64,000 nt of DNA from Sarcophilus harrisii (GCF_902635505.1 NC_045428.1:302675107-302739106); one strand, 5' to 3'; counted from the stretch's first letter, positions 44,966 through 57,463 are shown. Program-made: numbers and translations. Notes: generated by a model from the sequence alone, not told the origin.

Positions 44966-46005
44966 AAAAATTTTGCATCTTTAGTAACTATAATATAAAG
45001 AATAAAATGTTGTCTACATATGTGACTGTGAAGTCTCATGGAAACATGTGAATGTTTTTAATCACTAAGGATATCTGGACTTTTAGATATAGGCTATTCC
45101 CCTGTGTTTATGATGAGCTACTTTACTTCTACCTCCTAAGGGTACTTCATTACCTTTAAGACGTGCTCAGCTTACATGCTGTCTCCTATGTAAAGCTTTT
45201 CTTGATATCTCTAAGTGCTCTTTCCCTCTTGAAATATGAATTCTTAAGTATTTGGACTGAGTTGCTCTGAGTTGTCTGGAGTAGTGTTCTTTGCACCAGA
45301 AAACTTTTCCTCTGGGTGCTCTCTTGTTGGAGATGTTCATGCTATCTGTTGGCTACTGCCTTCCTGATCTCCCTGAGATCACATAGGACACAGATTCGGA
45401 ATTGTGGGGTTTCTTGATACTATCCTGATTTATGTTGTTCATTAGTAAAAAAGGAACAGAACATCTCTATGATCCATAGAGTGAACTGTATATAGTTTAA
45501 CAAATTAGAAACAGTAAAATCAAATACTAGGCATGACTGCTGGCTCCACTTTTGAAATACTTTTCTACTCCTTCTTCACTTCCATTGATTGGTTCTAGAC
45601 TTTCCCAGGAGTGGAGATCCTTGTCTATCTGGGTGAAGCATATCTCCAGAGGAATTTCTGTTTGCCTTTCAGAAAGTTTGGTGAGGCTGCAGGCTGAGAA
45701 CAAAAGGTATTAGTGTTCTATTCCTGTGAGGGTGTGACTGTAGTCTTTTATGACCAAACTGAAGATCTCCTTGGCTGGCATATTCCACTGCTGAAGATGA
45801 CATAGCAGATTGTAGAGGTATGCTGTACTACAGAACATTTCTCATGGCCACATTTTTTTTTGTCTTATTGATGTCTTTTGAAAATTACCGCTGTAATTTC
45901 CTGATTCCATGGTCTTCTCTATTAACATACCCCGTTGTAACAAAGAAAAAACAGTTAAACAAAATAGGTGCATATTCAGTGTAGGCAATAAATCATACAT
46001 TTGGA
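44966..46005. other. Unassigned intron
   Basis: About 1 kb with no recognised gene. Base composition around 45240-45820 is richer in G/C than its surroundings and could be an unrecognised repeat. Confidence 0.4.
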
Positions 46006-46140
46006 GCTGTACGAATCATCAAAAGCTATATAATGAATTCAGTCCCCTAATTTTAGAGATAAAGAAATTGAAGTCCAACCACAGTAAATGACTTGCCCAA
46101 ATTTACACAGGTAGTAGGTTTCTGGAACAGATTTGAACCC
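46006..46140 (-). repeat. MIR/CORE-type SINE
   Basis: 'cagtcccctaattttagagataaagaaattgaagtcc', 'aaatgacttgcccaaatttacacaggtagtagg', 'cagatttgaacccaggttctgg': reverse SINE with B box. Confidence 0.7.
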
Positions 46141-46327
46141 AGGTTCTGGTGTGAAGTGAATAGAGTGCTAGACTTGGATCCAAGAATATCAGAGTTCAAA
46201 TATTTCATCAGATATATATAATAATGATGTCACCCTTGGTAAATCATTAAATCTTTCTCAGCCCCATTTTCTTCATATGCTAAATGAGGGAATTGGAATT
46301 AATGGCCAAAGTTTTTTCTATTGCCAA
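46141..46327 (+). repeat. tRNA-derived/CORE SINE
   Basis: 'gaatagagtgctagacttggatccaagaatatcagagttcaaat', 'cccttggtaaatcattaaatctttctcagccccattttcttc', 'aaatgagggaattggaattaatggcc'. It lies head to head with the preceding minus-strand SINE. Confidence 0.7.
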
Positions 46328-47230
46328 AATGGGTATTGAGTTATACATGTAAAGAAATATATATATTTGGGAGTAGACTCAGAATTTTTATTGATGGGAC
46401 ATATATGCATACACACACATATACATAGGCAAAAAAGTTGGGAGACTAATGAGTTTGACAATGAATTGAATCCCATGTAAGGCATATAAATAAGTAGAAA
46501 ATGTTTATTCTCTGTCCCCTTTTATGCTGCCAATTCTGTATGGATGGGGGGAAGGCCACTAAAGGTTTTCCTTTATAGGCAGCAGGTGAATTAGAGTTCC
46601 ATAAGCATAGCATGCTCCTGATTAAGCAAAGACGGAGATGGTAAGCTTTCTGGAAGTTCCTATAGATTAACTGAAGTTTTCATTTAACTGAGATTTAAAT
46701 TAATTTCAGTTTGTTTACAAAAACCCATAATGGCTAAAATGGTCTTTGGTTGTGTATCTTCTAAAAAACATACAGGATGATTATATTTCCTCTGGAAAAC
46801 AACAAAGTAAAATCCCATATCCACTACTTTCTAGAGTGTGAAGTTAAATTTCTTTTCCTCAGTTAAAATTAGGAAAAGATAGGAAGCTGTGAATTTGCAG
46901 TGCTTTCTGGCATTTTGCCCCCTGTTATTTCTTCTATTTTTCTCCCACCTCATTCTTTGCTCATCTCCCAAGAAAAGCATTTTACATGATATATGCGGAT
47001 TTTCATATGCAATTTAACATTCCAAATTTCACACATTTTTGTTCAAATTAAAGTTATTTAATTTGATAATTATAATAACTTTAAAGTTATTAAAGTTTTA
47101 TGGAGAAGATATATATTAGTAAGATACTTGAGATATCCTTAAGTTGATTGCAATTTCAATTGTAATCTGGAACAAAACAAATATACAAATAATTGTCTGA
47201 AATGAGGTTATGAAGGAGAAAGACAAGAAA
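46328..47230. other. Unassigned intron
   Basis: No recognised gene or repeat. Confidence 0.4.
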
Positions 47231-47234
47231 GAAA

Positions 47235-47370
47235 CACCTATTAAGCATTTATTATTTATCAGGCACTGCACTAAATATTGGAGATACAGATATCAAAAGA
47301 AAGAAAGATAATCCCTGCCTTCAAGGAGCTTATATTCCAATAGGGGACAATCACACACAGAAAGGAGCTG
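47235..47370 (-). repeat. L2 3' end
   Basis: 'attaagcatttattatttatcaggcactgcactaaatattgg' and 'ccctgccttcaaggagcttatattccaataggggaca': reversed L2 3' terminus, well preserved. Confidence 0.8.
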
Positions 47371-47667
47371 AATAGCTCAGGTGTGGGGGAGGAAGGAGGA
47401 AGGAGAATGTTGGTATCCGGTATGTTGGCACGTGACAAGGTTTAGAAAGTCAGAAGGGGGAATGAAAGAAGAATATATTAGAGTCATGAAAGGAGAAAAC
47501 CAATTGTTATTGGAGCTTAGAAGAGAAAGTGATCACAACTTTAAGACTAGGAAAATGGCTAATGAAAGAAATGGAATTTCTTATGGAGCCACAGACTTAG
47601 TCTTACAGTCACATGGTCCTCAGAAGTCATCCAGTCCCAAATAGGAATAGGAATTTCCTTTACAACT

Positions 47668-47828
47668 TCCTTTTTTCTTTTCTTTTTTTAATGCTAAGGC
47701 AACTGGGATTAAGTGACTTGCCTAGAGTCACACAGCTAGGAGGTGTTAAGTGTCTGAGCTCACATTTGAACTCGGGTCCTCCTGACTTCAAGGCTGGTGC
47801 TCTATCCGCTGTACCACCTAGCTTCCTC
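47668..47828 (-). repeat. tRNA-derived SINE
   Basis: T-rich head, then 'gcaactgggattaagtgacttgcctagagtcacacagctagg', 'tttgaactcgggtcctcctgacttcaaggctggtgctctatccgctgtaccacctagc'. Same family as 11328-11492. Flanks share CTTTACA, a possible remnant target duplication. A MIR-like scrap lies just before it (47590-47645). Confidence 0.85.
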
Positions 47829-47854
47829 TCTTTACAGTATCTTTAACCAATAGT

Positions 47855-48440
47855 TCTCCAGTCCCCATTAAAAATCTCAATGATAGGAAACCCATTTATT
47901 CCTGAGACAATCCATCTTAGTTTTGGACAGCTTTACTTATTAAAAAATTTTTTGCTTTCTACTAAATTAGAACCTAATTCTCTGAATTATGGATCCAACT
48001 CTTTCCTTTTCCCCTTTTTGTTCATTTAGTTATCCAGTTTTACTCACTTTTTATTGAATAATGTTGTGTGTGTGTTTATTAAACATTAATCTTATATCAT
48101 TGGATTTTATTTCTAGTTTCCCTATTTTGTTCTGTTCTCTAGTTGCACCCTGGTTTGTAAATGTCTTTTTAAAACATGATTCCCAGAACTTAATATAATA
48201 TTCCACTTGTGAGATAAAAAGAACAAGAACAAAATGTGACTTTAACTTTCTTGATTCTGGACATTGTGTCTTTTCCTAATGCAGGCTGAGAACATGAGCT
48301 TATTTAAAGGCTAAAGCACTTTGTTGACTCATTAGCTTAAAGTCCACTAAACCATTTCTCTTTTTCTAATGAATTATTATCTAGTCATGATTCTCCCTCC
48401 TCTTTGTGCTACTTATTTTTTAACCCAAATGGAGAAGGAG
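47855..48440 (-). repeat. CR1/L3 LINE 3'UTR
   Basis: Follows the reversed CR1/L3 order: 'caatgataggaaacccatttattcctgagacaatccatcttagttttggacagct', 'cccagaacttaatataatattccacttgtgag', 'attctggacattgtgtcttttcctaatgcaggctgagaa', 'gttgactcattagcttaaagtccactaaaccatttctc'. Old. Confidence 0.8.
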
Positions 48441-48670
48441 GAAATGGGGTTAGTTTGAAGTGATCAGTTCTTGATGAACACAAACTAGCTCTTGGCAATT
48501 ACTTTTTTGTTTTCTCAATACTCACACAAACATCCCTTCAGTCATAAGCTATAAAATATTTCCAGGAATCAAAGCCAAACTCACCATCTTCTAACTTTTA
48601 TTATTCACTTTAATTTTTAAAAACAGGGCTCTTTGCTTTTCCTGAGTCCTGCATTATCTCCATGATGTTT

Positions 48671-48880
48671 TTTTAAAAGTTTTATTTAGTATTTTATTCC
48701 CCCTCTCCCAGTTACATGTAAAAACAATTTCAAACATTCATTTTAAAATGTTGAGTTCCAAATTCTTTCTCTTTCCTCCTCCCTAACCTCCTCCCTCCTT
48801 TATAAATGTAAGCAATTCAATATAGATTATGCATATGTAGTCATAGAGAATATTTGTACAATAGTCATTTTTTGGAGGGA
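48671..48880 (-). repeat. Old L1 3'UTR fragment
   Basis: 'attttattccccctctcccagttacatgtaaaaacaatttcaaacattc' and 'caattcaatatagattatgcatatgtagtca' match the L1 3'UTR at 372-560 in the same orientation. Confidence 0.65.
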
Positions 48881-48894
48881 GGTAGATTTTATTT

Positions 48895-50570
48895 TCTATT
48901 TTTTATTTTCAATAATATTTTATTTTACAAATTCATCTAAAGATAAATTTCAGCATTCATTTTTATTAAGGCCTTTTGTTTTCAAAACATATGCAAGGAT
49001 AATTTTTCAACATTGACCCTTGCAAAATCTTGTTTTCCAGTTTTCTCCTCTTTCCCCCACCCCCTCCCCTAGTTGGCAAATAATCCAATCTATGTCAAAC
49101 ATGGTAAAATATATGTAAATCAAATATAGGCATACATATTTATCTTATTGCACAAGAAAAATCAGATCAAAAAGGAAGAAAAATGAAAAAGAAAATAAAA
49201 TTCAAGCAAACAACAATAAAAGAACTGAAAATTCTATGTTGTAATCCATACTCAGTTCCTGCAGTCCTCTCTCTGAGTATAGATGGCTCTCATCATCACA
49301 AAATCATTGGAACTGGCCCCAATCATCTCATTGTTGAGAAGAGCCACATCCATCAGAATTGATCATCATATAATCTTATCAGCATTCATTTTTGTAAGAC
49401 TTTATGTTCCAAATTTTTCACTCTTCCTTTCTTACCTCTCCCCTCCCCAAGATGGAAAGGAATCTGATTTAGGTTAAATATGTGCAATTCTTTTAAGCAT
49501 ATTTTCATATTTGTAATGGTATGCAAGAAAAGTCAAAACAAAAGGGAAAAGATATGAGAAACAAACAAACAAAAAAGGTGAAAATATTATGCTTCAATCC
49601 ACATTCAGTCTCCATAGTTCTCTCTCTGGATGTGGACAGCATTTTCCATCCCAAGTATCATAATAGTCTGGTTGTAAAAAAAATATATATAGACCCTCCT
49701 CAAAAAGCCCTCAAGAAAAATAAAATAAAAAATATGCTTTAATCTGCATTCAGATATCATCAGTTCTTTCTCTGGATAAGGATAGTATTTTTTATCCTTT
49801 AAGTCCTTCAGAGTTGTCTTGGATCATATTGCTAAGAATAGTTATGTCATTCACAGCTGATCACGTCACAATTTTGTTGCTACTTTATATACAGTTTATT
49901 TCACTTTGCATCAGCTCATAGAAGCCTTTCAAGGTTTTTCTGAAAACATCCTACTCATCATTTCTTATAGCACTTATATCTTATAGTTATTCCATCATAA
50001 GTAAATACCACAGTTTATTCAGCCAATTCCCAATTGATGGGCGTTCCCTCAATTTCCAGTTCTTTGCTACCCCAAAAGAGCTGCTATAAATATTTTGGTA
50101 CATATGGGTCCTTTTCCTTTTTGTGTTTTATCTCTTTTGGAATACAGATTTAGTGGTGATATTATTGCTATGTCAGTGGTTATAGATGATTTTATAGTCT
50201 TTTTGGGCAAAGTTCCAAATTGTTCTAAAAAGTGGTCGAATCAGTCCACAATTCTACCAACAGTATTTTATTTTCTAATTTTCCCCACAACCCCTCCAAA
50301 ATTTCTCATTTTCCTTTTCTGTCCTATTAGCCAATCTAATAGGTATATATGGTAGTGCTTCAGAATTGTTTTATTTTGCATTTCTCCAATCAATAGTGAG
50401 TTAGACTTTTTTTTCCTGTTGGCTATAAATAGTTTTCATTACTTTCTCTAAAAACTGTATTTTTTGATTGTTTCTCAGTTGGCGAAGGGCTCTTATTTTT
50501 ATAAATTTGACTCAGTTTTCTACATTTGAGAGATGAGGCCTTTATCAGAGAAACTTGTTTTAAATATTTT
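48895..50570 (-). repeat. Old L1 3' end (ORF2 C-terminus and 3'UTR), split by a nested L1
   Basis: 3'UTR at 48895-48964 continues at 49379 after the nested insertion. Then come 'caattgatgggcgttccc', 'ttttggaatacagatttagtggtg', 'ctgtcctattagccaatctaataggtatatatggtagtg' and 'gatgaggcctttatcagagaaac', the L1 ORF2-end order. Clearly older than the copies with perfect flanks. Confidence 0.75.
48965..49378 (-). mobile_element. L1 3' end nested in an older L1, 15-bp target duplication
   Basis: TCAGCATTCATTTTT lies at 48950-48964 and 49379-49393. The insert is an L1 3'UTR ('tcaacattgacccttgcaaaatcttg', 'ccctagttggcaaataatcc', 'ttgcacaagaaaaatcagatc', 'catcagaattgatcatcatataatctt'). Confidence 0.88.
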
Positions 50571-52700
50571 TTTTTTTACAATTACTCTTGTTAACTGTAT
50601 CTCCTCCTATTTATTGTATCCTGTCTCTCCTTTCCCTTAAAGTCCCTCCTCAAAAGTGTTTTTCTTCTGACTACCATCTCTCCCAATCTACCCTCCCTTT
50701 TATGTTCCTCCCTCTCATTTCCTTTCCCTCCTACTCTATTGTAAGGTGAGGAAAATTTCTATACCCAAATGAGTTTGTATGGTATTCCCTCTTTGAGGCA
50801 ATTCTGATGAGAGTAAAATTCACTCATTCCCTTCCTCCCCCTCACTGTAAAAGCTTTTTCTTGCTCTTTTGTGTACGATAATTTACCTTATTTTAACTCC
50901 CCCTTTTCTTTTCTACCTTTACATTTCTCTCTCATTCCTTTATTTTTGAGATATCATTCTTTCACATTTGACTAACATCTGTGTTTTCTTTCTATATATG
51001 TGCTTTCTAACTACCCTAATAATGAGAAAGTTCTTATGAATTACAAATATCATTTTCCCATGTAGGACTGTAACAATTTAACCTTATTAAATTTCTTATA
51101 ATTTCCCTTTCCTGTTTACCTTTTTATGCTTCCCTAGAGTATTGTAGTTTAAAAGAATCAAATTTTCTATTTAGCTCTGTTCTTTTTATCAAGAATGCTT
51201 GAAAATTTTTTTTTATTTCTTTGAATGTCAATTTTTCCCTTGAAGGATTACTCAGTTTTGCTGGTTGGGTGATTATTAGCTGTAAATCCTAGCTCCTTTC
51301 CCCTTTGGAATATCATATTCCAAGCCTTCTGATCTTTTAATGGAGAAACTGCTAGATCTTATGTTATTCTGGTTATGGCTCCATGATTCTTGAATTATTT
51401 CTTTCTGGGTACTTGCAACATTTTCTTTTTGATCTGGAAATTCTGGATTTTGGCTATGATATTCCTAGGAATTTTTCATGTTGGTATTTCTTTTAGGAAG
51501 TGATTGATGTATTCTTTTTTTTTTCTATTTTATCCTTTGATTCTAGACTATCAGAGGAGTTCCTTGACAATTTCTTGAAAGATAATGTCTAGACTCTTTT
51601 TGATCATGGCTTTCAGGTAGTCCAATAATTTTTAAATTATCTTTCCTGAATCTATTTTCCAGATGAGTTGTTTTTCCAGTGAGATATTTCACATTGTCTT
51701 CTCAATTTTTCATTCTTTTGATTTTGCTTTATTGTTTCTTGATTTCTTATAGTTATTATCTTTCATATACTCAAATTAATTTTTAATAATAGCTTTTTAT
51801 TTATCAAAATACATGCAAAGATAATTTTCAATATTTACCCTTGCAAAACCTTGTATTCCAATTTTTTTCTCTTTCCCTTCCTACTTCCCCCATAGGATAG
51901 CAAGTAAGCAATAAATATCGTTTAACCAATATAGGTTAAACATGTACAGTTCTTCTAAACATATTTCCACATTTATCTTGCTGCACAAGAAAAATCAGAT
52001 CAAAAGGGGGGAAATGAGAAAGAAAAAAAACAAGCAAGATCTGGTGTACCAGTGCTCCTCCTTGCCCTGGGAGTCCTATCCAGGACTGTGACCTGGATCC
52101 AAATTTGGGCAAAGCAACAAATTCCTGTCTCATTTCAATGAAAGAGATCCCCTGTAATCTGCTTCTGCTCAATTGTTCAACCCCTTTACCATCTGTGGAC
52201 TGAGAGCTCCAAAAGCTGTTGCTGATGATGATATTAAGGGTTACTCCTGGTTTGTTGGAGCAAGGGCTGTGCTGGTGTGATCTGTGCCTTACTATGTTTC
52301 ACTTTCACCCAGGTGCAACAAACCTTTGCTGCCGACATTCTAAGTTTCTTTGGCATGTGTGGGCTGAGAAGTTTGGAAACTGCCATTGCTGCTGATTCAA
52401 TCACCCTGAGGCCTTTTCCTGGTTTGCTGGGCAGGGGTTATGCTGGCAGGGTTATGCTAACAAAACCAGAGCTATGCTAGCATGGCCTGTGTGAGACTGC
52501 AATTCTACTCTCATCCTGGTGAGACAGACCTTTCTTGCTGACCTTCCAAATTGACCAGGGCTAGAAAGTTAGTTCAGTCCATATTTTTGTGGTTCTGACA
52601 CTAAAATTTGTTTAGATTCATTATTTAAAGGAGTTTGGATGAGAGTTTGAACAAGTCTCTGCCCTTACTCTGCTATCTGGGCTCCACCTCCCCATCCTAC
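50571..52700 (-). repeat. L1/HAL1-like element with 5' end and ORF1 region, no ORF2 N-terminus seen
   Basis: Minus strand, 5' to 3': 52700-52040, a leader whose start reads GGTGGAGCCCAGATAGCAGA, a decayed form of the L1 start (GGAGCCAAGATGGC...). An ORF1-like coding part at about 51770-51225 suggests ...NNKKQ.NEK..., a DPEN.S.K..F.I.GLP segment, then .AKIQNFQI.KKMLQVPRKK and an AWNMIFQR-like run, matching the ORF1p coiled coil, RNA-recognition and C-terminal domains. A T/C-rich region runs to 50571, with a poly-T at its end. It has many breaks. Either ORF2 was lost, or this is a half-LINE (HAL1) that never had it. Confidence 0.6.
51779..52037 (-). repeat. L1 3'UTR inserted into the L1/HAL1-like element
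   Basis: 'taatagctttttatttatcaaaatacatgcaaagataattttcaatatttacccttgcaaaaccttgtattcc', 'cttgctgcacaagaaaaatcagatc': an L1 3'UTR separating the ORF1 part from the leader. No clear target duplication. Confidence 0.7.
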
Positions 52701-52999
52701 CACATGATTTCTCTTCCTAAAATTTTTAATTTATAAACTTAAAAGCCACAAATGATGACAGATTATCAAGTAAACATGCAGAATAAGAAATGAAGCTTTA
52801 ATTTTACCTAAAAATTTGCCCTAACAAAATAATATGAATTAAAGGGAGAAGAAACAAAATATTTTTCTCCTGTGTTTTTCCCTAGTTCTTCTGAAGTAGC
52901 TCTACCTTTGACATTATTTTATTTTAAAAATTAAGAACTTGTAACTAGTATATATAGACAAAGTTTTGATTCTGCTAATCTAAATCAAAATAATCATTT
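52701..52999. other. Unassigned intron
   Basis: Nothing recognised. Confidence 0.4.
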
Positions 53000-53485
53000 T
53001 ATATAGGTTTTTGTATTATCCTGTCTGGTTCTGTATTTATAATTTTTATGGCATTCCAATAGTCTGTTAGCATCTTTGGACAGATAACTTGGATCCAGGT
53101 TTTTGTTTGTTTTTGTTTTTTGCCATTACTAAAAATCAGTTATCAATGTATTTTTATAGAGGTTTTTTATTTCTTTTTGATATTATTTTTAAGCTAAAGT
53201 TCTAGCACTGGAATTCCTGGTTTAAGATGCTTCGGGATTCTTATTATATCTTGTCTTATTGTTGGTAAAATATTTGGACCAGTGTATAGCCTGCCAATAA
53301 TATATTGAAATATATTTCCCCCCATATTCCCATATTTTTTCTTTTTTTTTTTGGTTTTGCAATTTTAGTGTATATAATGTGATATATTAAGATGGTCTTG
53401 TATTTCTCTCATTTTTAGAGTATTTGAGCATTTTTGTGTAGTTCATATTTCCTCCTTTGAAAATTGTTCACTTGACATAAAGTGA
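53000..53485 (-). repeat. Old L1 fragment
   Basis: 'gcattccaatagtctgttagcatctttgg', 'tttgagcatttttgtgtagttcat', 'cctcctttgaaaattgttcacttgac' follow the L1 ORF2-end order in reverse. Very diverged. Confidence 0.45.
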
Positions 53486-53489
53486 AACT

Positions 53490-53815
53490 ATCCTCAAAGG
53501 GCTTTAAAACTGTGCACACACTTTCATTTCATAATATCACTACTCGGTTTATATCCCGAAAAGATCAAAGGAAAAGGAGAAAGTTTCTATGTATAAAAAA
53601 TTTTTTGTAGAGGTTTTTTTGCAGTAGCAAAAAATTAAAAATTGAAGTTAGAGAACAACTAACAATATGGTTGTAATGAAATACTATAAGAAATGATGAG
53701 GAAGGAATGGTTTCTGAAAGACCTGGGAAGACTTATTTGAATTAATGTAAAGTAAAATGAACTTAACCAGGAGAACATTGTAGTTAAAGACTTCTATATG
53801 CTTATGCTTTTCATA
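53490..53815 (+). repeat. Old L1 ORF2 C-terminal fragment
   Basis: 'gctttaaaactgtgcacacactttcatttcataatatcactactcggtttatatcccgaaaagatcaaaggaaaaggagaaag', 'gtaatgaaatactataagaaatgatgagg', 'gacctgggaagacttatttgaattaatgtaaagtaaaatgaac'. Lies head to head with the preceding minus-strand fragment, so 5' inversion during insertion is possible. Confidence 0.7.
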
Positions 53816-55588
53816 TCATAAAGAAACTTTCATATCATATGAATGTTTTCTATCATATATTTCTTTCTAATTAGTCATTCATAGCTTTCTTTCAGCCAAT
53901 ATAGAATCACATACATACCTGCACATGCATAGTTTACTTGACTTTATGCTACATAAAATAAACCAATTTTGAGCTAAAACAGGTCCATATTTTTAATATG
54001 ATGACCTCTGGCACTTATTAGCCTATTGGTACTAGCAACATTGCCCTATCTCATATTGATGAGATTTTGATAGCACTCTTTCCTCAGACCAGACTCCAAG
54101 AAAAGAAGCCAAATACTCCCTTCAATGCTCATATAACAGCCGAAGCTGGAGCCTAGGGTCAGTGGAAGAAGGAAATTGCTCATACCTCAAATGAGTGAAC
54201 AAACAGGTTAATATTTTGTTGGTCTCAAGAGGAGGACTGGCAAGGCTATCATCTTAAATGTTAGAAGTGACCTCAAATTGATTGCAGCAAAGGTAATGGA
54301 CTGTTCAAGAAGCCTGAGGGTGTTTTTCAGTAGAAACTGGCAGCAATTTGGCAAGGAACAGGAAATTATATGGAAATGCCCTAGAAGAAGTACAAATAGA
54401 AGAGAAGAGGGATCAGGAATGATTCCAGCTCCTTTCCCTCCCTCTCAAAAAGGAACAGCTACAAAAACAATTGGAAACTACTGAAAGAGCAATTAAAGAC
54501 CAGAAGAAATAGGAGGAGGGTGCAGAAAGAAGTTCAAGTGGAATGCAAAAGTAAGGGGAGGAATAAAAGTACAAACTGGAAATTGGAAAAGAGCTGATTT
54601 GACTGATAAGAAGAAGCATCTTGCAAGTGGGCAATGTAAGGGAGAATTTTTATTCCAGTTGAGAACTAAAGTTTTTGAGATACACATGATATGTGGAAGA
54701 AGGTTGTAGTTGTGTGTGTGAGTGTCTATCTAGCTGTCTTTCTCTCCTTCTTTCTGTCCTGGGGACTCCTTCACTAAGAGGAAGGTCTTAGGATGAAGAA
54801 CCCTACAGTGGTTTTGGGAAAACTTAGAGTTCAGGCACACAGTTATTCGAAATTGTTCCTTCCCAGTTTGTAAAGAAATATTTACATGTTCTCTTGATGG
54901 TAATAATTGTATGGCATTATGGTGCAGGGTGTAGCTTCTGGGTTTGTTTTTGGTGGAGCATGAAGAAATCCTTGCATGAATGTTGTCATCTCTGCTCCCG
55001 ATATATCCCTAAGCACTTACTCAGAAAGAGGAACCTATCTCTGCCTCACTAGAACTCCTTTCTGTGCACCTGCAACATTAGACCCACTTACTCATTGAAT
55101 ATAGAACTGGCTTTTAGGGTCTGCTTGGTTGTTGTTTTAATTAGAATTTTTAAACCTTGCAGATTTGTCTTTGCAGTGTTCCTGTTCTTGTATTAGTTGT
55201 TTTCCAAATACATCTTACTTCATTCTTCATTCCATTTATTCAAGTATACACATAGCAACTGCACCCTACACATTCTATCTTCATCTACTTCTCTGTGATT
55301 CTCAAACAGGATTGCTTCCTCAGACACAGGCTGACCTTTTCTTGTTTCCTCAGCAGGAGGTCCCTCTTTGCTATCTTTTTGTCATTGTTTACTCCCATCA
55401 CTTTGATTTCCTTTGTGCCTTCCTCTGCTCAGCCCTGACCCAACACCTATCTTTTTTATTCTTTTTCTTTTTCTCTAAACCCTTTTTTACTGTCTTCCTG
55501 TGATGATATGGCAGTGAGTGGCTTCTTGCAGCCTAGAGATAGGAAGCATAACCTCCGATATATCTTACAAATGTGAATGCATTGGGGG
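53816..55588. other. Unassigned intron
   Basis: About 1.8 kb. A purine-rich part (54270-54640) hints at a Gln/Lys/Glu-rich coding remnant (EQLQKQLETTERAIKDQKK at about 54451), but no family could be assigned. Confidence 0.35.
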
Positions 55589-55589
55589 T

Positions 55590-55777
55590 TCTGTAATCTT
55601 AATCTGGGGGCCATAGATCCCTCTCCCCCGAAGACATGGAATCTATATATTTTTTCTATACCATCTAATTGGGTTGCCTTGGTAATCCTGTACATTTCAT
55701 TTTATCTATTTAAAACATTATTCTGAGAAGGATCCATAGGCATCATAAAACTGTTAAAGGACAGGTTAAGAATCTCT
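55590..55777. mobile_element. hAT-like miniature element, second family
   Basis: Inverted ends 'taatcttaatctgggggccata' and 'gacaggttaagaatct'. Interior 'ttgccttggtaatcctgtacatttcattttatctatttaaaacattattctgagaaggatccataggc' is a sequence I recognise from an abundant mammalian non-autonomous hAT family. Confidence 0.6.
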
Positions 55778-56290
55778 ACTTTAGAGAATAGACTTAAATA
55801 ATATATTATATGTCTGTTTGAGGATCAGTCAAAATAAATTTAGAGAGGACTAGTGGTCCACAGGATGCTGCTATTCCCTGTACTCTTGGGCTCAAGATCT
55901 TATCAGTGTCCGGTAAAAAGTGGTGGTGACAATTTGTTTTGCCTGACACATAATGCCTCCTATATCTTCTTCATGGCGACTTGCTGCTTCAGCCTTACTC
56001 CCTTGCCTGCAACTACAAGGCAAATGGATAGCAGTTGAGGCTTGATTGGCACCTTTTCTGTAAAGGATGTTTCCTTGGAAGGTAAATGAACTGAGCTAGC
56101 AGTGGTCTTGGAGGGATGCAGAGGAAGGTTCTATGATTTTCTAGAGATTTGTGGTTTATCTACCCTGTAATGATGAAAGGTGAAATTTCATTGTTTTGGA
56201 AAAATTCAATCTAGGCCAATCTGAATTTGCCATTCTTTCTCAAAATTCTTTGTATTTGTTGGGTATATATTCTCCTTTTACTTAAATGTA
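55778..56290. other. Unassigned intron
   Basis: Nothing recognised. Confidence 0.4.
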
Positions 56291-56296
56291 CACACA

Positions 56297-56411
56297 TTGT
56301 TTCCCTAGATAGATTTTAAGTTTCTTAAGGGCAGGGACTGTTTTGTTTTTGTTTTAGTATCTTGCATAGAACATGACACACAGTAGGTACTTAATGAATT
56401 CTTATTGATTT
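56297..56411 (+). repeat. L2 3' end
   Basis: 'tagattttaagtttcttaagggcagggactgttttg', 'acatgacacacagtaggtacttaatgaattcttattga'. Confidence 0.8.
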
Positions 56412-57428
56412 AATTTATAAAAATTCTGGGTTATGGAAAATCTTGAAATAAAATTTTATTTATTTCAGAGTAACTTAAGAATACCATTATGTATGTCATT
56501 TGTAGGTTTGCTTCACAAAACTTACTCTTCTATTTAACATAGTATATTGCTACATAATTAGTATGTTAATTATTGATGTTTTTAAGTACAGATTTTGAAA
56601 ACTATTCTCTTGAGTTGGTTAAAAAACTTCATGTAATTTTATATACAGTGTTTTTGTATTTACACACTTTTTCCTTCCAACCCTCAACTTTGAGGAGAAA
56701 GTATGAGGTTCTTTATTTTTTCTCTCAACACATAATTTCCCCTCTAGCCATTTGCCATTTTCAGCCACATCATTTCATCGAATGGAAGATTTGAAGTGAT
56801 TCCTGTTTTCCAGATTAACACAGAAAATCAATTTTGTGTTCCTGTGTACCTAGTTGATCACCTAAAATAGTTCCTTTTTTTCTTTTTCTAGAGAAAATTA
56901 GGATAATTTTCAAAAATTTTACAAAAGTTTCTAATGTGAACATTCTAGTCTGAGGTAAACTGGTTTTGTCATACCCTACTGTTCACCTGAGCTGTGGGGC
57001 ATCAGCTAAACCAATCATTTAATGGCCTGCCAGGAGGGAAATTATGCTCTAGGCTTCATCACTTACAGCATTCTGCACTGTTGGAGCAATCTCACCCCAT
57101 AATTTCAGCCCCCATTCTTCAACTTCCTCCTCTCCATCTCTATAAGACAGTAAAATTTCTGTGAAAAGGACATTGTGTGAATAAATATGGTAATTTGCTT
57201 TGCAGATTTTTCCTTCAGAGAGAGTGCAAAGATACACTTTTAGCTTTTACTGTATATATTCTTAGCTTCTTTGCATTGTATAAGTGTTTTCTAAATTTCA
57301 AATGGGGAGAGATAATTTGCTTTACCAGAAAAAAATTATTGGTAGAATGCTTGCTGTTATTTTAATTACTCCACTATAATGTAACGAGTCCTACAATATA
57401 GATGTATGTGTGTGTATGTATGTATACA

Positions 57429-57430
<2 letters not shown>
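56412..57430. other. Unassigned intron
   Basis: Nothing recognised. Confidence 0.4.

Positions 57431-57463
<33 letters not shown>
57431..57463. repeat. (AT)n microsatellite
   Basis: Nearly pure TA dinucleotide run, preceded by a TGTA-rich stretch. Confidence 0.95.

Noticed and set aside
54270-54640. Purine-rich stretch with EQLQKQLETTERAIKDQKK-like coding as a processed gene copy
   Set aside because: Too short, interrupted by stops, and no family could be named.
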